DNA of 64,000 nt from Clostridiales bacterium (GTDB lineage: Bacteria > Bacillota > Clostridia > Oscillospirales > Oscillospiraceae): assembly GCA_004556965.1 (NCBI GenBank), contig SFFE01000001.1, forward strand, positions 186,001-250,000, given 5' to 3'. Under the pieces are notes generated by a model. That model searched no databases. It was given only the letters and a program-made list of their open reading frames with translations, and was not told where the DNA came from. Numbering within the stretch: the first letter of the stretch is position 1; each line of letters starts with the position of its first letter. Shown here piece after piece: positions 35,492 through 42,330 of the stretch. Made by a program: the position numbers and the translations under genes.

Positions 35492-37231
35492 TCACTTCGG
35501 TGCAGCGAGCAGCTGCACCACGTTTTCATAGTCGTATCGTTTCAAAAGACCGGGCGACGCCTGCGGCAGCGCGTCCAGTGCGTCCCAGTCCACGAGACAG
35601 GTGTGGCGCTTTTCCGCCGGACGCTTTGTTGCGCAGCGCGCGCGCTCGTCCGCCGACAGTTCCGCTGCGGGCAGCGGCGACCAGCCGCGGGTGAAGTGGA
35701 ACATGTTCCAGCGCCGGTGCTCATACTGCGCCAGCCGCCAGTATACGGCTTCGCGCTGCGCGTCGTCCAGCGCTTCCATCCCGCCCGCGAGCGCCAGCTT
35801 GTTCGGAATGTCCCACACGACCGCGCGGTTCGAGGCCTGTGTGAACGTTCCGAGCTTTTGCCACGTCTCCGTGTGCAGGTTTCCCGCGCGGTAGCGCTGG
35901 TGCAGCGCCTCCGCCTGACGGTCCGCCGCGCGCTCGATCAGCTCGCTGTAAGTAAACTGCGTGCGGTTGACGCGCTGAAAAAAGACGTCCTTTTCTCCGG
36001 CCAGCAGCGCGACGGTGCCCTCCGCGTCGTCGTACAGCGCCACGACGAGCTGCGGGTGCCGCTCGTCCATGCCGAGCCTGCGAAACAGACGCAGCAGGCG
36101 CATCGCGGTGCGGACGTTTGTGTCCGTGTCCCCGGTGTCGATGACGATTTGATGCTGCGCCGTGCCGCGCGCCGCCACCGCGTCGAACAGCGCGTCCTCC
36201 TCCGGCGCAGCGGAGAGCCACGTCAGACCGGGCTCATCCGCCATGTGCGGATAGTCCCGCAGAAAGGCGGCCCGCTGCCGGTCGGAATCGGGCGCGGCAA
36301 TGAGCGCGTCCAGTCCGTGCCGGTCGGCGGCGGCAGTCTCAAAGGCTGTGTTCTCAAAGGTTTCGAGCAAAAACTCGCGGCTCAGCGCGCCAAAGCCGAT
36401 CACGCACAGGGAAAACGGTGCGTCCGGTACGTAAATGCCGTCGCGCACTGCGCCGAGTCCGTGCGCTTGCAGGTAGCGAATCGGCAGATTCTCCGTCAAA
36501 AACGCGCGCACCAAAAGCTGCTCGCGCGAGACGAGATAGGCGTCCAAATGGTCGAAGTGCAGATTCTCCAGCCGCAGCAGGTCATTGTCCAGAAACGCGG
36601 TCACGTGCAGGTTCAGCAGCCGCTCGCCGCGCGCGTCCAGCTCCTTCAGACGCTGGTAGTTGTTGTGCCATGCGTCCGGCAGCAGCACGACGTGGCAGTC
36701 CTGCGCGGGGCGGAGCGCATCCCAAACGGTATCGTCCGCCGTGAGCGCGCCCGGGATGACTGCGCCGCCGTCCTCCGCTGCGGGCAGATAGACGACAGCC
36801 GGCTTTTTTGTGTGCGCGTGAATATCCGCAATGAGCGCCTGCGCGTCCGCCTGCACGCCGCAGACGACGTAGACGGTGTCTGCGCGGCGTACCCGCCGCT
36901 TTTGCACCATCCGGTCGAGTGCGCGCTGAAACAGCAGTACCGCCACGCTCTGCACCGTGCACAGGGAGGCGATCAGAAAAATGCAGGATACCTGCAAGGA
37001 ATCCCCCGGAGACACGTCTCCCTGAAAGGTGATGGCGCATACAGCCTGATACAGGCTGGAGACCAGCGTTTGCAGGATGCCGGTACCGGCGGGAAGCTGT
37101 CGGAAAAACAGCAGCAGGGAAACAAAAACATAGTTGTAGCTCACGGTCAGCAGGCTGCGCGTCCGCTCGCGCCCTTTGCGCATGCAGACGGTCAGCAACA
37201 CCAGACCCAAAAGATATCCCAGCAGCACCAA
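35492..37231 (-). CDS. Membrane protein with two Rossmann-like domains and a C-terminal RyR domain
   Basis: A 579-residue protein. Hydrophobic segments at about 1-17, 31-45 and 83-102 make a small membrane module. Two TrkA-N/Rossmann-like domains follow: VYVVCGVQADAQALI (from 118) and FSLCVIGFGALSREFLLETF (from 273), the second with a GxGxxS-type dinucleotide loop. Residues 499-579 match the RyR (ryanodine-receptor repeat) domain: RLAQYEHRRWNMFHFTRGW, then HTCLVDWDALDALPQ and a final RYDYENVVQLL. The start is TTG, chosen for aaaggggg 8 bp upstream. Published comparative genomics has linked prokaryotic RyR domains to sensing of nucleotide derivatives; a ligand-gated membrane effector is my inference. 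First gene of the TIR operon. Confidence 0.8.
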   Translation of the reverse strand: MVLLGYLLGLVLLTVCMRKGRERTRSLLTVSYNYVFVSLLLFFRQLPAGTGILQTLVSSLYQAVCAITFQGDVSPGDSLQVSCIFLIASLCTVQSVAVLLFQRALDRMVQKRRVRRADTVYVVCGVQADAQALIADIHAHTKKPAVVYLPAAEDGGAVIPGALTADDTVWDALRPAQDCHVVLLPDAWHNNYQRLKELDARGERLLNLHVTAFLDNDLLRLENLHFDHLDAYLVSREQLLVRAFLTENLPIRYLQAHGLGAVRDGIYVPDAPFSLCVIGFGALSREFLLETFENTAFETAAADRHGLDALIAAPDSDRQRAAFLRDYPHMADEPGLTWLSAAPEEDALFDAVAARGTAQHQIVIDTGDTDTNVRTAMRLLRLFRRLGMDERHPQLVVALYDDAEGTVALLAGEKDVFFQRVNRTQFTYSELIERAADRQAEALHQRYRAGNLHTETWQKLGTFTQASNRAVVWDIPNKLALAGGMEALDDAQREAVYWRLAQYEHRRWNMFHFTRGWSPLPAAELSADERARCATKRPAEKRHTCLVDWDALDALPQASPGLLKRYDYENVVQLLAAPK

Positions 37232-37291
37232 AATGGCGGCCCCCTTTGCCGAATCTACGATAAAAGTTGCATTTTTTGTAGCTTATGAAAC

Positions 37292-37320
37292 ATTATATAG
37301 GAGCAAAAAAGCCATGGCAA
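37292..37320 (-). promoter_or_regulatory. Promoter of the RyR-TIR-TIR operon
   Basis: On the minus strand TTGCCA (37315-37320, 5 of 6), 17-bp spacer, perfect TATAAT (37292-37297). Leader of about 55 bases. The strength suggests constant expression, as for a surveillance system. Confidence 0.75.
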
Positions 37321-37348
37321 CAAAAAAGTGACGGCACGGCTGAAAAAA

Positions 37349-37377
37349 TGGACGAAAAGCGGCTGCCGTGCTACAAT
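37349..37377 (+). promoter_or_regulatory. Promoter of the phosphatase gene
   Basis: TGGACG (37349-37354), 17-bp spacer, TACAAT (37372-37377), 20 bp before the start codon. Divergent from the TIR operon promoter. Confidence 0.5.
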
Positions 37378-37397
37378 CATCCAACAGGGGGGATCCT

Positions 37398-38117
37398 ATG
37401 AACTATGTGATGAGCGATCTTCACGGCTGCCTGAAGGAGTACCGGCAGGCGCTGCGCGCCATCCGCTTTTCCGATGCGGACACGCTCTACGTCCTCGGCG
37501 ATGTGATCGACCGCGGGCCGGACTCCGTCGGGCTGCTGCGGGACATGATGCTCCGGCCGAACGTCATCCCGCTGATCGGAAACCACGAATATATGGCGCT
37601 GCGCGTGCTGCGGCGGTTGTGCGTGGAGATCACGGCGGAAACTGCCGAACGCTACCTGCGTCCGGATGACCTTACTGCCTATGCGCACTGGTGCGCCGAC
37701 GGCGGGGACAAGACCGCCGCACAGTTTCGGGCGCTGGCGCGAAAGGAGCAGGAGGAACTGCTGGACTATCTGGAGGAGTTTTCCCTGTATGAGACGGTGC
37801 GCGCCGGGGGAAGGGACTATGTGCTCGTCCACGCCGGGCTGGAGCCGTTTGATCCGGACCAGCCGCTGGAGGACTACCATCTGGCGGAGATGATCTTCCG
37901 CTCGCCGGATTATGACCGCGTATATTTCCCGAACCGCGTTCTCGTCACCGGGCACACGCCGACCGCGGCGCTCGGCGCGGCGCATCGGGGCAAAATCGTG
38001 CAGCAGAATAACCACATTGCCATCGACTGCGGTTGCGTGTTCGGCATGGCGCTCGGCGTGTACTGCCTCGACACGGGCGAAACGTGGTATATTCCGGCGC
38101 AGACGGCGGAGAAATGA
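37398..38117 (+). CDS. PPP-family metallophosphatase
   Basis: A 239-residue metal-dependent phosphoesterase. The classic motifs are in order: SDLHGCLKEY (metal ligands Asp, His), GDVIDRGPDS, GNHEY, VHAGLEP, and TGHTP. It therefore belongs with bacterial PrpA/PrpE-like serine/threonine phosphatases or Ap4A hydrolases; the two cannot be told apart here. Start follows ggggggat. It is transcribed away from the TIR operon and toward prfC; prfC has its own promoter. Confidence 0.88.
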   Translation: MNYVMSDLHGCLKEYRQALRAIRFSDADTLYVLGDVIDRGPDSVGLLRDMMLRPNVIPLIGNHEYMALRVLRRLCVEITAETAERYLRPDDLTAYAHWCADGGDKTAAQFRALARKEQEELLDYLEEFSLYETVRAGGRDYVLVHAGLEPFDPDQPLEDYHLAEMIFRSPDYDRVYFPNRVLVTGHTPTAALGAAHRGKIVQQNNHIAIDCGCVFGMALGVYCLDTGETWYIPAQTAEK

Positions 38118-38124
38118 TTTTTGG

Positions 38125-38153
38125 TTGCACTTGAGCAGAGAATCGGGTATAAT
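38125..38153 (+). promoter_or_regulatory. Promoter of prfC
   Basis: Weak TTGCAC (38125-38130), 17-bp spacer, perfect TATAAT (38148-38153), about 42 bp before the start. Confidence 0.6.
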
Positions 38154-38194
38154 AGCCCAGTTTGAAGATCAAAACTTGTTTGGGTGAATGTACT

Positions 38195-39787
38195 ATGGAT
38201 ATGAAACAGGAAATCGAGCGCCGCCGGACGTTTGCAATCATCTCGCACCCGGACGCCGGCAAGACCACGCTGACGGAGAAGTTCCTGCTCTACGGCGGGG
38301 CGATCCAGCTTGCAGGCTCGGTCAAGGGCAAGGCGACGGCGCGGCACGCGGTGTCGGACTGGATGGAGCTTGAAAAGCAGCGCGGCATCTCGATCACGTC
38401 GTCGGTCATGCAGTTCGAGTATGAGGGCTACTGCATCAACATCCTCGACACGCCGGGCCATCAGGACTTTTCGGAGGATACCTACCGCACGCTCATGGCG
38501 GCGGACAGCGCGGTCATGGTCATCGACGGCGCGAAGGGCATCGAGCCGCAGACGCGCAAGCTCTTCAAAATCTGCGCCATGCGCCATATCCCGATCTTTA
38601 CCTTTATCAACAAGCTCGACCGCGAGGCGCGCGACCCATTCGAACTGATGGAGGAGCTGGAAAACGAGTTCGGCATCGGCACGTACCCGGTGAATTGGCC
38701 GATCGGCTGCGGGCACGACTTCAAGGGCGTGTTCGACCGCGACCGCCGCGAGATTCTGGCTTTTCAGGAGTTCCATCGCGGGCAGAACAAGATTCACGCC
38801 ATCGAGTGCGAACTGACCGACACCGAGCGGCTGGACGAGCTGATCGGCCCGCGTATGCGCGAAAAGCTCGTCGAGGACATTGAGCTGCTCGACGGCGCGA
38901 GCTACGAGTTCGATCTCGATGCGGTGCGCGCCGGTCGGTTAAGCCCCGTGTTCTTCGGCTCGGCGCTGACGAACTTCGGCGTGGAGCCGTTTTTGGAGAA
39001 CTTCCTCAAGATGACCACGCCGCCGCTCCCGCGTGAGACGGCGGACGATATGGTTGATCCCTTCTCGCCGGAGTTTTCCGCGTTCGTGTTCAAAATTCAG
39101 GCGAACATGAATAAGGCGCACCGCGACCGCATCGCGTTCATGCGCATCTGCTCCGGCAAGTTTGAGCGCGACCGGGAATATTTCCACGTGCAGGGCGGCA
39201 AGACGCTCAAGCTCGCGCAGCCCCAGCAGATGATGGCGCAGGAGCGCGCGATCATCAACGAAGCTTACGCGGGCGACATCATCGGCGTGTTCGACCCCGG
39301 CATCTTTTCCATCGGCGACACGGTCTGCGACCCGAAACGGAAGGTACAGTTTGAGGGCATCCCGACTTTCGCGCCGGAGCACTTCTCCGTCATTTCGCAG
39401 GTGGACACCATGAAGCGCAAGCAGTTTGTCAAGGGCGTCACGCAGATCGCGCAGGAGGGCGCCATTCAGATGTTCCACGAACCGAACAGCGGCATGGAGG
39501 AGGTCATTGTCGGCGCGGTCGGCGTGCTGCAGTTCGAGGTGCTGGAGTACCGCCTCAGGAACGAGTACAACATCGACATCCGCCGCCGCGACCTGTCATA
39601 TTCCTTCATCCGCTGGATCACGAGCAAGGTCGAAGACCCCAGCGCGCTGAATCTCGCGTCGGACACCAAGTGGGTGCAGGATTTCCACGGCAAGAACCTG
39701 CTGCTGTTCAACAACGAATGGAGCATCCGCTGGGCGGAGCAGAAAAATCCGGGACTGGAGCTGGCTGAGTTCAGCCGGAACTGGTGA
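38195..39787 (+). CDS. prfC: Peptide chain release factor 3
   Basis: A 530-residue translational GTPase that recycles RF1/RF2 after termination. G motifs: HPDAGKTTLTEKFL (G1), RGISITSSV (switch I), DTPGHQDFSEDTYR (G3), NKLDREARDP (G4). The C-terminal part has EGAIQMFHEPNSG and VGVLQFEVLEYRL, typical of RF3 and distinct from EF-G. The ribosome site is weak; two ATG codons six bases apart are both possible starts (38195, 38201). A strong terminator follows. Confidence 0.96.
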   Translation: MDMKQEIERRRTFAIISHPDAGKTTLTEKFLLYGGAIQLAGSVKGKATARHAVSDWMELEKQRGISITSSVMQFEYEGYCINILDTPGHQDFSEDTYRTLMAADSAVMVIDGAKGIEPQTRKLFKICAMRHIPIFTFINKLDREARDPFELMEELENEFGIGTYPVNWPIGCGHDFKGVFDRDRREILAFQEFHRGQNKIHAIECELTDTERLDELIGPRMREKLVEDIELLDGASYEFDLDAVRAGRLSPVFFGSALTNFGVEPFLENFLKMTTPPLPRETADDMVDPFSPEFSAFVFKIQANMNKAHRDRIAFMRICSGKFERDREYFHVQGGKTLKLAQPQQMMAQERAIINEAYAGDIIGVFDPGIFSIGDTVCDPKRKVQFEGIPTFAPEHFSVISQVDTMKRKQFVKGVTQIAQEGAIQMFHEPNSGMEEVIVGAVGVLQFEVLEYRLRNEYNIDIRRRDLSYSFIRWITSKVEDPSALNLASDTKWVQDFHGKNLLLFNNEWSIRWAEQKNPGLELAEFSRNW

Positions 39788-39794
39788 AGACCGT

Positions 39795-39831
39795 ACAGCG
39801 CCGCACGTGAAATACGTGCGGCGCTGTTTTC
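39795..39831. terminator. Terminator of prfC
   Basis: Perfect 14-bp stem acagcgccgcacgt / acgtgcggcgctgt, 5-nt loop, then tttt. Likely also used by the convergent gene ending at 39831. Confidence 0.9.
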
Positions 39832-40412
39832 TATAGATTTCCGTAAGCAATCGCCTGATTGATATCGGCATAGCTGGGCGGAATGATCTCGACGTGTTCC
39901 GGGCAGAAGGAGAGAAATTCGCGATATTCCTCCTCATGGTAGGGAAGCAGCAGCGCGCCCTCCGGCGGCTTGGAGACATAGCCGTCGTGAAAGTTCTTGA
40001 CAGCCGGCCATCTGCTGCAGGCGATGACCGGGCGGCGATGCCAGTCGTTTTTCCCGCCATTTCTCAAACGTTGAAAGGAATAACATTCGATCACGATTAC
40101 GCTGACATAGCGGAATTCTGACCAGAACCGCTTTTTCCCGAGAGAACCGTCGCCTCGATGCGGTGCAATTCCTTCCGCATCAACGATGTATGCGTCTGGA
40201 TCGCGTTTATAGGTGCACGCGACCCAGATGTGGCTGCCTACGATAATAAACAGGAACGCTGCAAATATATACAAGTAACTTCGATTATTGGTATAGTGAT
40301 AAATCAGAATGCCCACAATGGAATAGAGCGCTTCAAGGAAAGGTAATCCGGCTCGAAGTGCAACCTTTGCGTTCTCCACCATTTTCGGATAATCGTCTTC
40401 CCGAATCCGCAT
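39831..40412 (-). CDS. Uncharacterised two-helix membrane protein
   Basis: A 193-residue protein with two adjacent hydrophobic helices near the N-terminus (about 25-42 FLEALYSIVGILIYHY and 48-65 LYIFAAFLFIIVGSHIWV) and a cytoplasmic domain of about 125 residues containing VIVIECYSFQRL and LLLPYHEEEYREFL. The layout resembles small bacterial PH-domain-like proteins that read membrane signals, but the match is not firm. The start at 40412 has gggagg 7 bp upstream. It is monocistronic. Confidence 0.65.
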   Translation of the reverse strand: MRIREDDYPKMVENAKVALRAGLPFLEALYSIVGILIYHYTNNRSYLYIFAAFLFIIVGSHIWVACTYKRDPDAYIVDAEGIAPHRGDGSLGKKRFWSEFRYVSVIVIECYSFQRLRNGGKNDWHRRPVIACSRWPAVKNFHDGYVSKPPEGALLLPYHEEEYREFLSFCPEHVEIIPPSYADINQAIAYGNL

Positions 40413-40557
40413 CAGACAGCCTCCCAACGATCACAATTTTTTCCATGATATCACATCCATACGTCAATTTCAATTCTTTCCCACATCACAAACCGACAGG
40501 TTTCTTCCGTATCCTTGTGTATACTGGTGTCAAACGAGACCAGAGGAGGAAGAAATC

Positions 40558-40695
40558 ATGAAGCAGATCCGGATGTTTGTGCTGACGGTACTGGCGATGC
40601 TGCTGCTGTCCTCCGGCGTACATGCGGCGGGGGAGACAGTGACCGAAACACTGTGCCATGTGGAGCTTGCCGCCGCAGTCCTGTGTGAATCCTAA
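40558..40695 (+). CDS. Secreted 45-residue peptide precursor with two cysteines
   Basis: Not found by length filters. ATG at 40558 follows an excellent gaggagg site; the 45-residue product has a textbook signal peptide (MKQIRMFVLTVLAMLLLSSG, cleavage expected after VHA near residue 23) and a mature part of about 22 residues with Cys33 and Cys43 separated by nine residues (CHVELAAAVLC). A strong terminator follows directly. A TATACT box at 40520-40525 could be its -10, but I see no good -35. It may be a signalling peptide, a bacteriocin-like peptide or an unrecognised small secreted factor. Confidence 0.6.
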   Translation: MKQIRMFVLTVLAMLLLSSGVHAAGETVTETLCHVELAAAVLCES

Positions 40696-40697
40696 AA

Positions 40698-40727
40698 AAA
40701 TGCCTCCCGGCGGTTCGGGAGGCATTT
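40698..40727. terminator. Terminator between the peptide gene and the E2-like gene
   Basis: Perfect 12-bp stem aaatgcctcccg / cgggaggcattt with a 6-nt loop; bidirectional position between convergent genes. Confidence 0.85.
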
Positions 40728-40744
40728 CAAGTATGTATATCGGC

Positions 40745-41620
40745 TTAGAACAGGTCTTCGACCACTTTCTCCGGCGGGACTTCGAGCAGCTCGGGATTGT
40801 GCAGATACTTTTTAAAGTACTTGAATGACGTGGCGTAATAATACCCGTCGCAGATGCGCTCGTCGGTATTGGCCTTGAAGTCGATGTACTTGCGCTGCAC
40901 GAGGTTGCCATTCATGTCCAGCTCCATCGCCTTGCGCTTGGCGCCGAAGGCGATGAACAGCGGCAGGTTGCCGAAGTTATAGATGTGGTGATAAATCGGC
41001 GCGATGCCGAGCGAGCCGAGGTCGGTGATGATCATGGAACCGTGGAAGGGGCTTGCGTCCAGCAGCGACTGCGGGATGACGCCGAAATAATCCATCACCC
41101 GGAGCACGCCGATGGCGAAGCGCAGCAGGAAGCGCGGGAGCTTGATGAGCGCGCCGGCGACCTCCTCGGTGTTGTTATCCTGATCGCCGAACTTGATTTC
41201 GTTGATTTTTTCCGTCATTTTGTGGTACACGTCGAAAATCGTGTCGTACGGATCGAAAACGACCTTGATGGTCGTCTCGGTCGAGTCCGTGGACATGCCG
41301 CGACGGACCGTCAGCACGACCTCAATGTTGTTGCGCGCATAGATGCGCCGGCCGGAGATGAAGCGGTTGATGCCGGGCCGCTGCGACACCATGCGGACGT
41401 AGGCAGCAATGAACAGGTGCAGATAGCCAAGCCCCTTGTAGCCCTCCAAACGCTTCTGGCGCAGCCAACGGTCAGTCTCCGAAATCTCCACGCAGTCCGC
41501 AAACTGGTTGCAGGCGTCGCTTCTGACGGGCATGATGTAGGGCATAAATTTATAGAACGGAGCCAGCGAGTGAATCAGGCGGCCTTCCTTCCGGTCGCCA
41601 ATTCTTTTTTTGTTCGCCAC
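40745..41620 (-). CDS. E2-like acyltransferase domain protein without the catalytic His
   Basis: A 291-residue protein with the fold of the 2-oxo acid dehydrogenase E2 catalytic domain (chloramphenicol acetyltransferase superfamily): SETDRWLRQKRLEG..LHLFIAAYVRMV, GSMIITDLGSLGI (the usual structural motif before the active site) and DERICDGYYYATSFKYF near the C-terminus. In E2 enzymes that last motif is DHRxxDG with a catalytic His; here the His is Glu. There is no lipoyl domain or subunit-binding domain, and no pyruvate dehydrogenase genes nearby. Its role is unknown; it may be a membrane-lipid or structural relative rather than an active E2. Confidence 0.7.
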   Translation of the reverse strand: MANKKRIGDRKEGRLIHSLAPFYKFMPYIMPVRSDACNQFADCVEISETDRWLRQKRLEGYKGLGYLHLFIAAYVRMVSQRPGINRFISGRRIYARNNIEVVLTVRRGMSTDSTETTIKVVFDPYDTIFDVYHKMTEKINEIKFGDQDNNTEEVAGALIKLPRFLLRFAIGVLRVMDYFGVIPQSLLDASPFHGSMIITDLGSLGIAPIYHHIYNFGNLPLFIAFGAKRKAMELDMNGNLVQRKYIDFKANTDERICDGYYYATSFKYFKKYLHNPELLEVPPEKVVEDLF

Positions 41621-42015
41621 AAAAATCCCCCCAAAAGAAATTCAAACTTTTAAACAAATACATTATAAGACAAGTTTCAGTTTCTGACAAGGGCGAGATT
41701 CTTAATTTTACGATCATTTTTGTAAAACAACGGCTAAGAGAGGACAATATAGGATTGCATAGGAAATATAGGAAACCTGCATTTGGTCGAAATGACGAAA
41801 CATCTTCCAGTATATTGTTATTTTTGTGACGATAACGCGAAAAACCTAACAATATCAATACTTTTTTAACACAAATAAGTTTGAAAAATGTCAAGAGGAA
41901 ATTGGAAAAATTGACTTGATAAACCGCAGAAAATAGTTTACTATATGTACAATGTGTAGGAAATGCCGGTGAAACACGGGCATTATGCATAGATTTATCG
42001 TCGGGAGGTGTGTGA
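41621..42015. other. AT-rich leader region of the V-ATPase operon
   Basis: 395 bp without a gene. It contains the possible operon promoter near 41911-41953 and, at 41961-41983, a leader hairpin (aatgcc-g-gtg aaa cac-g-ggcatt). I see no other repeat or riboswitch that I can name. Confidence 0.5.
41911..41953 (+). promoter_or_regulatory. Promoter region of the V-ATPase operon
   Basis: TTGACT at 41911-41916 with TAGTTT 17 bp later (41934-41939); TACAAT at 41948-41953 is a better -10 box but lacks a good -35. One of the two is likely used. Confidence 0.4.
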
Positions 42016-42330
42016 ATGTCATTCGAAGCGATAACAACGATCCGTGAAGCGGAGGAGCGCGCCAAGCAAATCAAAGCGGAGGCGACCGCCGCAGCCGGCG
42101 CTGCGGTGGAAGCGGCGCAGGCTGAGGGCAAGGCGGCCGTGGATGCTGCGCTGCGCAAAGCGCAGGATGAGCTGCAGGTGCTCCGAACCAAGTCCGATGA
42201 GAAGGCGCGAGAGGACGCCGAGGCGTTAGCGTCCAGCACCAAAAACAAGGAGGCTGCGATGCGTACCCGCGCGAAGACCAGATTGGACAAGGCTGCATCA
42301 CTCATCGTGGAAAGGATTGTGAACGGCTGA
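42016..42330 (+). CDS. ntpF: V-type ATPase subunit H (peripheral stalk)
   Basis: A 104-residue, highly charged helical protein (TIREAEERAKQIKAEATAAA...), almost entirely heptad-like and Ala-rich, as in the H/F subunit of bacterial A/V-ATPases, which forms the stator coiled coil with subunit E. Start ATG with gggaggtg. It overlaps the subunit I gene by 1 bp. Its identification rests on composition, length and its place at the head of the operon. Confidence 0.85.
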   Translation: MSFEAITTIREAEERAKQIKAEATAAAGAAVEAAQAEGKAAVDAALRKAQDELQVLRTKSDEKAREDAEALASSTKNKEAAMRTRAKTRLDKAASLIVERIVNG

